DNA of 64,000 nucleotides from Bacteriovoracales bacterium (GCA_030149295.1 JASBRV010000028.1:28723-92722), one strand, 5' to 3'; counted from the stretch's first letter, positions 37,132 to 45,901 are shown. Made by a program: numbers and translations. The notes: generated from the letters alone by a model not told the origin.

Positions 37132-38354
37132 GGTTTTATGATCTTCCAAAACCGCTTGTCGTATTTAAACTCGGTCCTTGAGTCATCCAACACCATATTG
37201 ACGAGATTAACATAATTATCAAGCTCATTCTCTCCGCCAAACACTGGAGCAAGAATACTTTTGGCATTTTCAAAAACTTCTTTAAGCCGATTTTTCTCGA
37301 TCTGCTTTGATTCGTCGTCATTGAATATAATGGGAATTTCTCGAAAACTCATTGAGTCAGGGCCCACATTAAATCCGGCCTTTTCCAGATAAGATGGCAG
37401 GTTATCGTTAATGAAAAAATCAAAGTTGGGAATTCCTTTCGCTGCCAACTTATCCTGAAGTTCGCCTAGTTGCGGATAATGCGTGGACCGAATATTGATA
37501 AGCAGTCCATTGGAATCGATAACCATCAATTTCCCACCAAGCCTTAAGATTCTAAAAAACTCATCTGTCACTTTTTGGGGATTGGCCATGTGTTCATACA
37601 CATAACGGCAGATTATGGCATCAAAAGACTCATCTGGATAAGGGACATTTTCAAGATTCGCTTGGGTCAAAATGATATTGGAAAAGACCTCTATCCCTTC
37701 TATTCTTTTTTGGGCAAGAAACGCAGTCTCTTTTGAAACTTCAATTCCATGAAAGTGAACATTTTTTTTTGCGTTAATAAGGGCCAACATTCTACAAATA
37801 ATTCCCGAACCACAACCGGCATCTAGCACACTTTGCCCTTCTTTAAAAAGACAATCTTCCAAAAAAAATTCTTCCTCCGGTCGAAAGCCTTTCATGAGGG
37901 CCTGTTTTTCCAATCGGTAAAACTCTTTCTTCCCTTCATTTCCAAGAGGATACTGATAAGAAATTTTCTTCAAAAAAGAGATAATCTCCTTGATGTTGAT
38001 TTTACTAAAAAGGACAATCTCATCCGATGTGATGTCAAAGTTTTGCTGACACTTTTGTGTGAAATAACGAGTCCCCACTTCCCCCGACAGGATTGCACGA
38101 TGTTTAATATTAAAATAATTATGGGCCTTAAGTCTCTTGAAAAACTCAATTCCATTCATAGGTGCCATATTGAAGTCACTCACGATGAGAGAATACTTTT
38201 CAGGTGATGATTGAATGGCATTAAAGGCGTCGGACGGATCGGTAAACGAATCCACTTTAAATCCTGATTCCTCAAAAATATGCCTGAAGGTTTCGAGGAT
38301 TTGCTCTTCGTCATCAAGATGAGCAACAAAGTTGCTAGTTTCAGATGTTTCCAT
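37128..38354 (-). CDS. Response regulator receiver fused to SAM methyltransferase
   Basis: A 408-residue protein. The N-terminal receiver domain (residues 8-125) has acidic pocket DDEE, phospho-acceptor Asp in LIVSDFNMAPMNG and the switch segment HRAILSGEV. The C-terminal part is a class I methyltransferase: motif I VLDAGCGSGIICRML, then ANLENVPYPDESFDAIICRYVYEHM. A phosphorelay-controlled methyltransferase without a DNA-binding output is uncommon. It is encoded beside the hybrid kinase locus and could receive phosphate from a kinase there, but its substrate is unknown. Confidence 0.85.
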   Translation of the reverse strand: METSETSNFVAHLDDEEQILETFRHIFEESGFKVDSFTDPSDAFNAIQSSPEKYSLIVSDFNMAPMNGIEFFKRLKAHNYFNIKHRAILSGEVGTRYFTQKCQQNFDITSDEIVLFSKINIKEIISFLKKISYQYPLGNEGKKEFYRLEKQALMKGFRPEEEFFLEDCLFKEGQSVLDAGCGSGIICRMLALINAKKNVHFHGIEVSKETAFLAQKRIEGIEVFSNIILTQANLENVPYPDESFDAIICRYVYEHMANPQKVTDEFFRILRLGGKLMVIDSNGLLINIRSTHYPQLGELQDKLAAKGIPNFDFFINDNLPSYLEKAGFNVGPDSMSFREIPIIFNDDESKQIEKNRLKEVFENAKSILAPVFGGENELDNYVNLVNMVLDDSRTEFKYDKRFWKIIKP

Positions 38355-38402
38355 ATTTATCCTTTTATGAAGCTATCACTTTGTTCAAGTCGGCATGTTC
38401 CA

Positions 38403-38906
38403 TCATGAGCGCCCTCGACTTAGTAGGGAGCCTTTTTGCTCAAGCCACTCGAACATATTGGTATAAACTTTTTGCATTTCAGGGGTGGGATTAGGATCAC
38501 TCTTCTTTAAAAAATCAATCAGATTCTTGGGATGATACAGGTACGAATTGAACATGGATAAAAGGAGCTGGTAGGTTCCTAGTGCCTCCAGACAATCAAA
38601 TTCCTTCAGGACTTGAAAAATTTTTAATTTCTTTTCTTCTGAAGTTTCACCATTATCGGGAAGCACAATGATTCGATACTTTCCTCCGCTGTGATCTTTC
38701 TTGCTATAGGGAAAGGGTGCACCTTTTTCAAACTCAACTTTGATGCCGTTCACTTCTGTGATTCTTCTAAAAGCGGTTTCCTGGGTATTTTCACCCTTTT
38801 CGTAGAAGTGATTATAAAATCTTTCAAAGATAATTCCGAAGAAATCCACAGGGATTTCATTTCTTGGAATATTGATCTCAAGATTATTGAGAAAGGCCTT
38901 CATCAT
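38403..38906 (-). CDS. Conserved-looking protein of unknown function
   Basis: A 167-residue soluble protein rich in aromatic and charged residues (IPVDFFGIIFERFYNHFYEK, SGGKYRIIVLPDNGETSEEK). No signal peptide, membrane segment or known motif is visible. It lies 48 bp upstream of the receiver-methyltransferase gene on the same strand, so the two are probably cotranscribed from the region that carries the TAATCAAACTATTTA motif. Confidence 0.6.
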   Translation of the reverse strand: MMKAFLNNLEINIPRNEIPVDFFGIIFERFYNHFYEKGENTQETAFRRITEVNGIKVEFEKGAPFPYSKKDHSGGKYRIIVLPDNGETSEEKKLKIFQVLKEFDCLEALGTYQLLLSMFNSYLYHPKNLIDFLKKSDPNPTPEMQKVYTNMFEWLEQKGSLLSRGRS

Positions 38907-38982
38907 TGTTGCCAGTGGAGTGGCCTCTTACGACCCTGATGATTCTTGTCTTTTGCTCTCTTCCATTTGCACAACCATTTCT

Positions 38983-39038
38983 TTAAATAGTTTGATTAGT
39001 ATAACTTATTAAATATTTATCATCATAAATCAAACTAT
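38983..39038. promoter_or_regulatory. Divergent regulatory region with inverted repeat operator candidate
   Basis: ATAGTTTGAT (38987-38996) and ATCAAACTAT (39029-39038) form a 10-bp inverted repeat with a 32-bp spacer in the gap between divergent genes. The left arm is part of a 15-mer identical, in reverse complement, to 31483-31497 before the DGR operon. A dimeric regulator binding both arms is plausible; the HTH-like protein encoded at 39178 is one candidate. Confidence 0.5.
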
Positions 39039-39177
39039 CTATTGGCAAAAAATCATATATTCTGCATAAAAGAGCGCTTTTAAGGGTCTAATATTGAGGA
39101 TTTAAAGATTAACTAAGTTTGAAAAATGATATAGGATAGCAAAAAAGTACGTCTTTAAGAGAAAGTGGAAATGCAAC

Positions 39178-39687
39178 GTGGCAAAAAAACCGAATACTCA
39201 CAAAAAAAGGCCCGGCAGGGGAAGAAGAGCGAATGTTGTGGAAGGACTTAGGGAGAATCCCGAGAAGGACACCAACATTGAAATCTTTATGCAATTAATG
39301 ATTGCTGAGTATCTCGTTGGTAAAGAGGGAGAAATCCTCAGTAACGAAGAAAAGGCCAAAAGAAGAAAAATCCTGGCCAAGCATCTTGGTCGCACGGAAC
39401 AAACCTTAAAGAATATGTATCTCTATGGGCAGGGCAGCTTGCAACAATTTTTCAAGGCCGCCGAATTTATTTTGAAAATCGGTCAAAAGGAAGTCATCAA
39501 TTTTCTTCGCGCTTATCCTTACATTATGAGTAAGCTGGATTCCATCAGTGAAGCTAAACGCAGACTTTATTACAATATGGAGAAAATGACCGAGGAAGAA
39601 CTCAGCTTGACCAACGACCTTCTTGAAGTCGGCCTTAAACGAAATAGGGCCATGCGAGCAGGAAAGGAAGAACTTAACATTGACTAA
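39178..39687 (+). CDS. Small basic protein with HTH-like segment
   Basis: A 169-residue protein starting at GTG 39178. The N-terminus is strongly basic (AKKPNTHKKRPGRGRRANVV). The middle has an HTH-like stretch, RRKILAKHLGRTEQTLKNMYLYGQGS, followed by FFKAAEFILKIG. This suggests a DNA-binding regulator, perhaps of its own divergent promoter region. It is convergent with the histidine kinase gene, overlapping by 14 bp. No family name can be given. Confidence 0.65.
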   Translation: MAKKPNTHKKRPGRGRRANVVEGLRENPEKDTNIEIFMQLMIAEYLVGKEGEILSNEEKAKRRKILAKHLGRTEQTLKNMYLYGQGSLQQFFKAAEFILKIGQKEVINFLRAYPYIMSKLDSISEAKRRLYYNMEKMTEEELSLTNDLLEVGLKRNRAMRAGKEELNID

Positions 39688-41251
39688 ACTTTTCCTTTCC
39701 CAAATATTCAATCAGTCCCTTCGGAAATATTCTAACATTGGCGTTTAGGGCCTTGGTTTGTACCAATAGATCATCGTAATAATTGGTCAATAAAACAGAT
39801 TTTGATTCAAGATCAAATTCTTGAATCAGGTCGATGCCATTTTTTGTGTTTTCACCCAAGTCATAATCAAATACAAAGATGGGCCCTATAAGCTTTTCTC
39901 GATTTTCTTGAAACCAGTTTTCAAATTCCTCAGAAGAATGGTGAAAGTATTTTTTTATGGCGGGGACGTTTTTCTCCAGTGACTCTTTGACAAGCGTGTG
40001 AATGACCGGACGGTCATCCGTTAAAATAAATTCACTTATATCTTTAAGATTCAATTTGTCGTGAAACCAACTTGGAGTTTTCACTCTGGGAAGTGATATG
40101 GAAACTATCGTTCCGTTGCCAAGCTCGGAAGATATGGTAATTTTCCCACCCCATTCATCCACTTTTTCCATGGCAAAACTAAGCCCCAGCCCATTCCCAC
40201 CTTCTCGAAAGGATATTCCTCGCTTTCCAATTAGCGCCAAATGTTCCGGCTTGATACCGCATCCAAAATCCTGAACGTTGATTAAATTTCTATCACCTCT
40301 TTGGATCAGGAAAACTGCTATTTCGCCGCCATCTCGGCTGGCCCTTGAAGCGTTATCAATAATATTCCCCAACAAACGCTTAAGCATACTTTCATTAATA
40401 TTTGAAAAAGCGGAAAAAGCATCACCCTGAATCTCAAACGATACACGCTGATTCTTTTGCAAAAGCTTAAGATTTTCCTTTTCAACAGTTTCCTTAATCG
40501 TTGCGGCTAGGCAAACAGTCGTCATTTTATCGTGCCCGGTCTGGTCTCGCTTTTCTTTTAGGTCGTCAAGTATGGATCTCATGTCGTCACATGCACTTTT
40601 AATTTTCTCCCGCTCATCTTGAACAATCTCATTTCTATTATCAGCAAGAGCATATAAAAGTTGCATCGGTTGGTTGAGATCGTGCCATACCTGACTAACT
40701 GTTTCCTTGATCCCCTTATTCTTCTCTTCAAGTAAATCTCTTTCAAAACTCTTCTTAATAAGAGTTTTATACTTATACAAAACTGGAAGAAGAAACATGA
40801 TGCCGATAAAGCAAAAGACCAAAATTGCTTTGATTGCACTGGCATGGGCATAAGTATAGGTTATAGTTCCAGCACGCTGTTTTTGGTGTTCATCAAAGAA
40901 AATATCCACGGCAATATTAGTCGTTGTCAGTTTTGAAAGTACCCCTCGATCTTCCTTAAAATAATCTGGCCCGAGACTTGGTGGAAGAACAAAAACACGG
41001 TTCCCTTCAAAATCATAGTAACCAATGGCCTCGAAGCTTCCAAGTTTGGCATTGGATAATGAATAGATCGCTTCTCGGTATTGATGGGACTTGAGCATTC
41101 CCTCAACCACTTTGGTAACATGAAAGGCATTCTCCTTTTTGATGGAATAAACATAGTAGAGACCGACAATAGTCGTAATAATAAACAATCCCATGCAGAC
41201 AATAAGAGAAAGTGAGATAAAGTGGCGTGTTAGTTTTTTCTGATTTTTCAT
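39674..41251 (-). CDS. Hybrid sensor histidine kinase with C-terminal receiver
   Basis: A 525-residue protein. Two transmembrane helices (about residues 15-35 and 138-158) bracket a periplasmic sensor domain of about 100 residues. Then come the H-box VSQVWHDLNQPMQLLYALAD, N-box LLGNIIDNASRASRD, G1 VQDFGCGIKP and G2 GGNGLGLSFAMEKVDEWGG. A C-terminal receiver has its Asp in FVFDYDLGENTKNG. It is the last gene of the operon that also codes for the NtrC-type activator, the peptide-binding protein and the YcaO enzyme. Its periplasmic domain is therefore the likely reader of the ligand-loaded binding protein; that coupling is inferred. Confidence 0.9.
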   Translation of the reverse strand: MKNQKKLTRHFISLSLIVCMGLFIITTIVGLYYVYSIKKENAFHVTKVVEGMLKSHQYREAIYSLSNAKLGSFEAIGYYDFEGNRVFVLPPSLGPDYFKEDRGVLSKLTTTNIAVDIFFDEHQKQRAGTITYTYAHASAIKAILVFCFIGIMFLLPVLYKYKTLIKKSFERDLLEEKNKGIKETVSQVWHDLNQPMQLLYALADNRNEIVQDEREKIKSACDDMRSILDDLKEKRDQTGHDKMTTVCLAATIKETVEKENLKLLQKNQRVSFEIQGDAFSAFSNINESMLKRLLGNIIDNASRASRDGGEIAVFLIQRGDRNLINVQDFGCGIKPEHLALIGKRGISFREGGNGLGLSFAMEKVDEWGGKITISSELGNGTIVSISLPRVKTPSWFHDKLNLKDISEFILTDDRPVIHTLVKESLEKNVPAIKKYFHHSSEEFENWFQENREKLIGPIFVFDYDLGENTKNGIDLIQEFDLESKSVLLTNYYDDLLVQTKALNANVRIFPKGLIEYLGKEKFSQC

Positions 41252-41254
41252 ACT

Positions 41255-42220
41255 TTATCCGATTGGATGCGGCACCATTGCCAACATTCCCAATGACAAC
41301 TCCCGTCCTGAAAAGATATTCAATCTCGCCAAGTTGATTTTATGCTCTTCAACCCTTCCGTAGTAAATATCTTGCAGATGCGACGAGGTCGCCCTCACCA
41401 CATGAAGAGGAAGGTCATCAAAGATTGGATAAGGAGCTTTTAAAGTTTTAATTTCAAATATATCTTTTTCAGTTTCTAATGCTGTTTCAGGGCCATAGTT
41501 ATCCGTTGTCAATTCAAAAAGTTTGTGAGCAAAATGAACTCGCTTGTGGTCAAGTCCATTTGGCACTTTCTTTTCATATAGATCATTTGGAGAAAGTGGC
41601 AACAAGTCGAGATTCCCATCCAAATGGGCCACGACATTAATCAAACATTCAAGCAAGGCACTTTCAAAAGAATCATTTATATTTTCATTGCACCCAAATC
41701 CGTACAAAACTCCAAAACGATCACCTCCACTCGCATGGCAAACGGCTACATGGCAATCGTTGATTGCTGCGTTAGTTGTTGCCAAAGTAAGAGTTATTCC
41801 CTCATCTTTTAAACGCTCACAAATCTCTCTAAATTCATAGGGAAGATCGAAATCTTCCGGCTTTCTAAAAGGAGTCTGGGCCAGGTGGTGACAAAGCACA
41901 GAGTCCCTTTCAAGGAGTTCCAGCTTGGAATTTTCAATGGCCTTTGATTTATCAACATGGGCCGCTACCCCGTTACTGTTTATTTTAAGAGCAAAGCAAT
42001 ACATCCTTTCAATTAACTCAGAAAAAGATTTATAAAAGGCAATCTCTTCATTTTTATTGGTGCCTCTTCCTTCAAATCTATGACCTGACACCGTTCCAGT
42101 GACCCGAAAGTCGTGGTACTCAGGAAGCCAACTCTTAACCCAATTAAGTCTCTCAACTTGAAGATCAAGAAACTTTGAGTGGGCCAGTATCCATTTGTTC
42201 AGTTTTTTGTAATCGTCCAT
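41255..42220 (-). CDS. YcaO-family ATP-dependent peptide-modifying enzyme
   Basis: A 321-residue protein with the three YcaO ATP/Mg-binding helices: GRGTNKNEEIAFYKSFSELIERM (residues 52-74), then SKAIENSKLELLERDSVLCHHL and FGCNENINDSFESALLECLI. The C-terminus LAMVPHPIG recalls the Pro-rich tail of cyclodehydratase YcaOs. Family members activate backbone amides to make azolines, thioamides or amidines in peptides and proteins. No partner E1-like or dehydrogenase gene is nearby, so it may act alone. It overlaps the binding-protein gene by 22 bp. The secreted protein at 43755, ending in GGTICF, is the most obvious local substrate candidate. Confidence 0.8.
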   Translation of the reverse strand: MDDYKKLNKWILAHSKFLDLQVERLNWVKSWLPEYHDFRVTGTVSGHRFEGRGTNKNEEIAFYKSFSELIERMYCFALKINSNGVAAHVDKSKAIENSKLELLERDSVLCHHLAQTPFRKPEDFDLPYEFREICERLKDEGITLTLATTNAAINDCHVAVCHASGGDRFGVLYGFGCNENINDSFESALLECLINVVAHLDGNLDLLPLSPNDLYEKKVPNGLDHKRVHFAHKLFELTTDNYGPETALETEKDIFEIKTLKAPYPIFDDLPLHVVRATSSHLQDIYYGRVEEHKINLARLNIFSGRELSLGMLAMVPHPIG

Positions 42221-43764
42221 ATCGGGTTATTCGCAAATATTTGTGGAAGATTGCTCTTCCATGGTTTTCTTAATAGAGCAATGTATGGAGAAGACGCCAA
42301 GGGAAAGATTACTCCTTCCATTAGTGACTTGAAATGCAACTCTTGGAGCATATCCAATCGTACAGACTTATCAATTATTGACATATATTTGGCAATCCAT
42401 CTCTGTCTCTCCGCTTTGGTCATGCCAAAAACCCCGGCATTGACTGAGTAAGTGATGAGGGAAATATCCTCATTAAATGTTATATCGGGCCCTCCAATGA
42501 AAGCATGGGGCATCTTCTCTAAAGAATCATAATTTGTGAGAGCTGGGATCTTATTGCTTTCAAAAACTTCAATACCTGGCAAAGATTGTTCTAAGAGCTT
42601 TTGGTAATTATCAATGGAGCCCACGCGAAGAAGGGCGAGCTTAAATTTTCCATTTTTAACCTCAAAGGTGGTATTTTTAATTTTCTTTTCGATTGCCTCT
42701 TTTTGTTCCTCAGAAAGTTGCCCATCTCCAAAAGGAGGCAAAAACTGTTTTCGGTCTTGATAGCCCGGTCTTGATAGAAAATATGAGGATAAGGCCTCTT
42801 TTATTTTCTTTCCGTAGGCCAATCTCTCGTCTTGGGAAAATTCTTTCATTCCCCTTTCTGTAAAAAACACGGCAAATGTTCTGATATCCATCGTTGTATG
42901 CAAAGAAGCGTCATCGACCTCTTTTGAAAGGCCAATGACTTTTTCAGGGTTCAGCTTGTCGATGGTGGTTATGTGATCAACCTCTCCTTCTTTGTATAAA
43001 TCAATGGAGGACTTGTGGTCTCCAATCCCACTGGGGATGAACTCAACTTCTTGAGGAAGTTCGTCACTATAGTGATAGTGGTTGGGGTTTACTTTTAGAA
43101 GAATCTTTCCATCATCACTAGATGAATCGACATAATATGGGCCGGACGTATTTCTATAATCAACAATTTTCAAAGTTTTTGGGTCAACTGACGTTTTTGG
43201 AATGACGGCAAAATCAATGGCGGTCAAAATATGGGTTAAAAACGGCTTCTTTTCTCCGGGTCTTAAAACGAGGGTGTACTTGTCCTTGACCTCGATCCCG
43301 TCACAAGGTGATTCGATTGTTTCAAGCTTCGAGTCTGGACAAATGATGTCCCTAAAATTGCCATGAGTATTGCTTGAGTTGACAAGCAGTCTTTTTAGGG
43401 AAAACTCGGCATCAAAGGCGGTGATCTCATAACCATCTATGGTTTTTAGCCCCTTCCTGATATGAAGAAAATATTCATTGGTATTTTCATCCCATTGAAA
43501 CTTTTCGGCAACACCGCCGATTGGTTGGCCATTGGCATTAGATAGCTCGACCAATGGACTATAAATATTTTCAAGGAAAATGTATTCCGGCCCCAAGTGG
43601 ATTCGGGTAGGTTCATAGTGCGAAGCAGGTTTGTCATAGGGGAAAGCGACTCTTAATTTCATATCAGTTTTATCCTTCAGAGGTCTTAGTGAAACAATGA
43701 TGTATCCACCAATTAATAATACGGCCGGGAGTAATAAATAGAGGTTTTTGTTCTTTAAAAACAA
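42199..43764 (-). CDS. Family 5 (OppA-type) peptide-binding protein, membrane-anchored
   Basis: A 521-residue protein starting at TTG 43764 behind a GGGGGG ribosome site that lies within the end of the preceding gene. An N-terminal hydrophobic anchor (LYLLLPAVLLIGGYIIVSL) without lipobox precedes the SBP_bac_5 fold: LENIYSPLVELSNANGQPIG, then FSLKRLLVNSSNTHG and GPYYVDSSSDDGKILLKVNP. Such proteins bind oligopeptides in the periplasm. No Opp permease or ATPase gene is nearby, so a sensing role with the kinase is more likely than uptake, as for PrgZ-like pheromone binders in Gram-positives (analogy only). Confidence 0.85.
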   Translation of the reverse strand: MFLKNKNLYLLLPAVLLIGGYIIVSLRPLKDKTDMKLRVAFPYDKPASHYEPTRIHLGPEYIFLENIYSPLVELSNANGQPIGGVAEKFQWDENTNEYFLHIRKGLKTIDGYEITAFDAEFSLKRLLVNSSNTHGNFRDIICPDSKLETIESPCDGIEVKDKYTLVLRPGEKKPFLTHILTAIDFAVIPKTSVDPKTLKIVDYRNTSGPYYVDSSSDDGKILLKVNPNHYHYSDELPQEVEFIPSGIGDHKSSIDLYKEGEVDHITTIDKLNPEKVIGLSKEVDDASLHTTMDIRTFAVFFTERGMKEFSQDERLAYGKKIKEALSSYFLSRPGYQDRKQFLPPFGDGQLSEEQKEAIEKKIKNTTFEVKNGKFKLALLRVGSIDNYQKLLEQSLPGIEVFESNKIPALTNYDSLEKMPHAFIGGPDITFNEDISLITYSVNAGVFGMTKAERQRWIAKYMSIIDKSVRLDMLQELHFKSLMEGVIFPLASSPYIALLRKPWKSNLPQIFANNPIWTITKN

Positions 43765-44270
43765 ATTGTCCCCCCGCGAGATACCACATCACGGATATTG
43801 CCTCTTCTTTCAAGCTCTCGAATAATCGAATCATTCAAATCCAATTGTACATTTCTATTTAGCTCCAACTCTTCCTTGTCGATTTCGACAATTCCTGTGC
43901 GAAGAAGCTCTCCCAGAATCTTTGATTTTACTTTATGGGCAATTTCAGGATGTTCCTTATCAATTAACGAAACCCGTTCCTTTAGTCCAAGAAGGGCCTT
44001 CTCTAATTCTTTTCCTTTCTTCTCATCCTCTTTATCAGTGGGCCTAATCTGACTTGCGATGAAAAGGTTGGACACTGCTTTCTCAATTTGTTCTCGCAGC
44101 TCCTTGTTGGATAACTCGGTCATTTGTAGGCAGTTCATTGTTAAAAGAGATTTTTCTCCTAGAACATTGACCTTACAATCAGGAACAGCATTTAGCAGTT
44201 CATTGGCCTGAGCATAATTGATATTAAGTGCCGAAGATAAAATCGAAAGTGTAACTATCTTTTTTCTCAT
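43755..44270 (-). CDS. Secreted 171-residue protein, candidate peptide-signal precursor
   Basis: A Sec signal (MRKKIVTLSILSSALNINYA) is followed by a helical, charged mature domain of about 140 residues with Cys in PDCKVNV and TMNCLQM. The C-terminus is distinctive: NIRDVVSRGGTICF, with Ser, Thr and Cys within eight residues of the end after a Gly-Gly. Cys/Thr/Ser are the residues YcaO enzymes convert to azolines. The last ten bases overlap the start of the peptide-binding-protein gene. No homologous family is recognised. A precursor role is inferred from context; a plain periplasmic sensor subunit is the alternative. Confidence 0.7.
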   Translation of the reverse strand: MRKKIVTLSILSSALNINYAQANELLNAVPDCKVNVLGEKSLLTMNCLQMTELSNKELREQIEKAVSNLFIASQIRPTDKEDEKKGKELEKALLGLKERVSLIDKEHPEIAHKVKSKILGELLRTGIVEIDKEELELNRNVQLDLNDSIIRELERRGNIRDVVSRGGTICF

Positions 44271-44286
44271 GGTATTCCCCTTATTC

Positions 44287-45753
44287 TTAAATTCTTAGAC
44301 TCGAAAAATTATCTATTAAAGTTTTCAGTAAATTGTTTCTTTCATCCGGTCCATAATCAAATATACCAAGCGACTTCATTCGTGAGTTTAAAGTGGTTCT
44401 TTTAACCTTCAAGTCAATTGCCGCTTGTTTGATATTATGTCCCTTGTTTTTCAAAGCCGTGAGGATCAATCGCTTGACCTGTTCACGCTGTAAGTGCTCC
44501 AAGGTTTCCAAATCCAAATTTATAATGGCATCACTCATGGAGTTGGACTCCAAAATATCATTTGGTAAATGTTTTTTTCTGATGATTCTGTCTTCGACTT
44601 CTACATAAAGTCTTTCGACAAGGTTTTCAAGCTCCCTCACATTTCCAGGCCAGCTATGACCTTTCAAGGCCCTTATAGTCGAAGACGAAAAATCCTTTTT
44701 TATTTTGAATTTATTCTCTGCCATTTCTTTAAAATGCATAAGTAACGGCTCAATATCCTCGGTCCTTTCCCTGAGTGGAGAGATTTCCAAGTCCAAAGTA
44801 GAAATGCGAAAGTAAAGATCAGGAAGGAAATCGGGATCGTTTCCGCGACACAGTTCTTTCAGTTTTGGCTTTCCTGCACAAACTAAACGAAAATCGACAC
44901 CAAATTCCTTGGTACTACCAACACGCTTAATTTTCTTTTCTTGGAGTGCGCGCAAAAGCTTGGCCTGAGCATCCTTTCCAAGATGGTGAATTTCATCAAG
45001 GAAAACCGTTCCTCCATGTGCCGCTTCAAAAACGCCCGCTTTTTGATTAATAGCGCCGGTAAAAGAGCCTTTTTCATGGCCAAACAATTCCGACTCCATC
45101 AATGTCGAGTCGCCTTTAAAAGAAGAACAGTTCACCGCAATGAACTGTCCTCGTTTGGCCCTTATGGAATTGGCGTGGATGGCCTTGGCAACAAGTTCTT
45201 TACCGATGCCTGTTTCACCTGAAATCAATACATCGGAATCCACTTCAGCGTATCGCAGAACACTTTTAGCAATTCGCTGAAAGTCTGCTGAAACTCCGAT
45301 CATGTTGATGAGCTTTGCATAGTCCTTATTGTCTACCTTCTGCCCAAGAGAATTTTCTTGAATATATTTTGAAAAGGCCGACTTTATATTGGCAACGACC
45401 TTTTGCTTGGTAATTGGCTTATACAAGACTTTGTCGGTATCAACTTCAAGCCATCTCTTGTAGGCTTCCTCCGAGGTATCAGCGGAGACTATCACAACGA
45501 CCAGGTCCTCATTGATTTTCTTGAGCTGACGGACCAACTCACTTCCATCTGAAAACAAGTCGTCATCCGGCAATAGGTTGTAGTCTATAAAAGCGATTAC
45601 GTATTCACTTGGAGAAGAGAGGAATTGTTGATAGGCCCTGCCACCCGAAGAAAAATATTCAATAAGATATTTTTCGTCTTTTAAAAATTCCTTGTAGGAA
45701 TCCAAAACCTTTTCATGGTCATCAACTATAAGAATTTTCTTTTTGTCATTCAT
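44287..45753 (-). CDS. NtrC-family sigma-54-dependent response regulator
   Basis: About 488 residues from ATG 45753 (ribosome site GGTGGA); a longer frame reaches 45786 but would begin at or upstream of the expected transcript start. Order: receiver domain (KILIVDDHEKVL; Asp in AFIDYNLLP; Lys in KVLYKPIT); AAA+ domain with Walker A ISGETGIGKELVAKAI, the sigma-54 contact loop GSFTGA (GAFTGA variant) and Walker B TVFLDEIHHL; a C-terminal Fis-type HTH (NIKQAAIDLKVKRTTLNSRM). It activates sigma-54 promoters after phosphorylation. Its own gene has one, which suggests positive autoregulation. Confidence 0.93.
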   Translation of the reverse strand: MNDKKKILIVDDHEKVLDSYKEFLKDEKYLIEYFSSGGRAYQQFLSSPSEYVIAFIDYNLLPDDDLFSDGSELVRQLKKINEDLVVVIVSADTSEEAYKRWLEVDTDKVLYKPITKQKVVANIKSAFSKYIQENSLGQKVDNKDYAKLINMIGVSADFQRIAKSVLRYAEVDSDVLISGETGIGKELVAKAIHANSIRAKRGQFIAVNCSSFKGDSTLMESELFGHEKGSFTGAINQKAGVFEAAHGGTVFLDEIHHLGKDAQAKLLRALQEKKIKRVGSTKEFGVDFRLVCAGKPKLKELCRGNDPDFLPDLYFRISTLDLEISPLRERTEDIEPLLMHFKEMAENKFKIKKDFSSSTIRALKGHSWPGNVRELENLVERLYVEVEDRIIRKKHLPNDILESNSMSDAIINLDLETLEHLQREQVKRLILTALKNKGHNIKQAAIDLKVKRTTLNSRMKSLGIFDYGPDERNNLLKTLIDNFSSLRI

Positions 45754-45793
45754 CGTTTCCACCCTTTGGGTAATATGTTTACGCAACCCCCTT

Positions 45794-45811
45794 AAGCAAC
45801 CAGCGTGCCAA
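45794..45811 (-). promoter_or_regulatory. Sigma-54 promoter of the signalling operon
   Basis: On the minus strand the sequence reads TTGGCACG-CTGG-TTGCTT, a full match to the -24/-12 consensus (GG and GC separated by 10 bp). The transcript start is expected near 45784, giving a leader of about 31 nt before the ribosome site and ATG 45753 of the activator gene. A perfect TGACGA-N4-TCGTCA palindrome lies about 85 bp upstream of the -24 element. Confidence 0.88.
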
Positions 45812-45885
45812 CTACAGAAACCTCATATTTTCGAGATATTATGGCTGACGCAATCTATCATAATTGTTTATTTGGAGCAAAGCAG

Positions 45886-45901
45886 TGACGAGACCTCGTC
45901 A
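45886..45901. promoter_or_regulatory. Perfect activator-site palindrome (UAS candidate)
   Basis: TGACGA-GACC-TCGTCA, extended by G/C on each side, is centred about 109 bp upstream of the predicted leftward transcript start. That is the usual distance for an NtrC-type activator. The same 16-bp palindrome recurs at 46640-46655 before the rightward sigma-54 promoter. Confidence 0.7.

Noticed and set aside
42199..43764. Ordinary oligopeptide uptake role for the OppA-type protein
   Set aside because: Not excluded, but no permease or ATPase genes are present and it lies in a kinase/activator operon, so sensing is the better reading.
44287..45786. Longer start of the NtrC-type regulator at 45786
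   Set aside because: The sigma-54 promoter predicts a transcript start near 45784, so a start at 45786 would be outside the message; ATG 45753 has a ribosome site and begins at the receiver fold.
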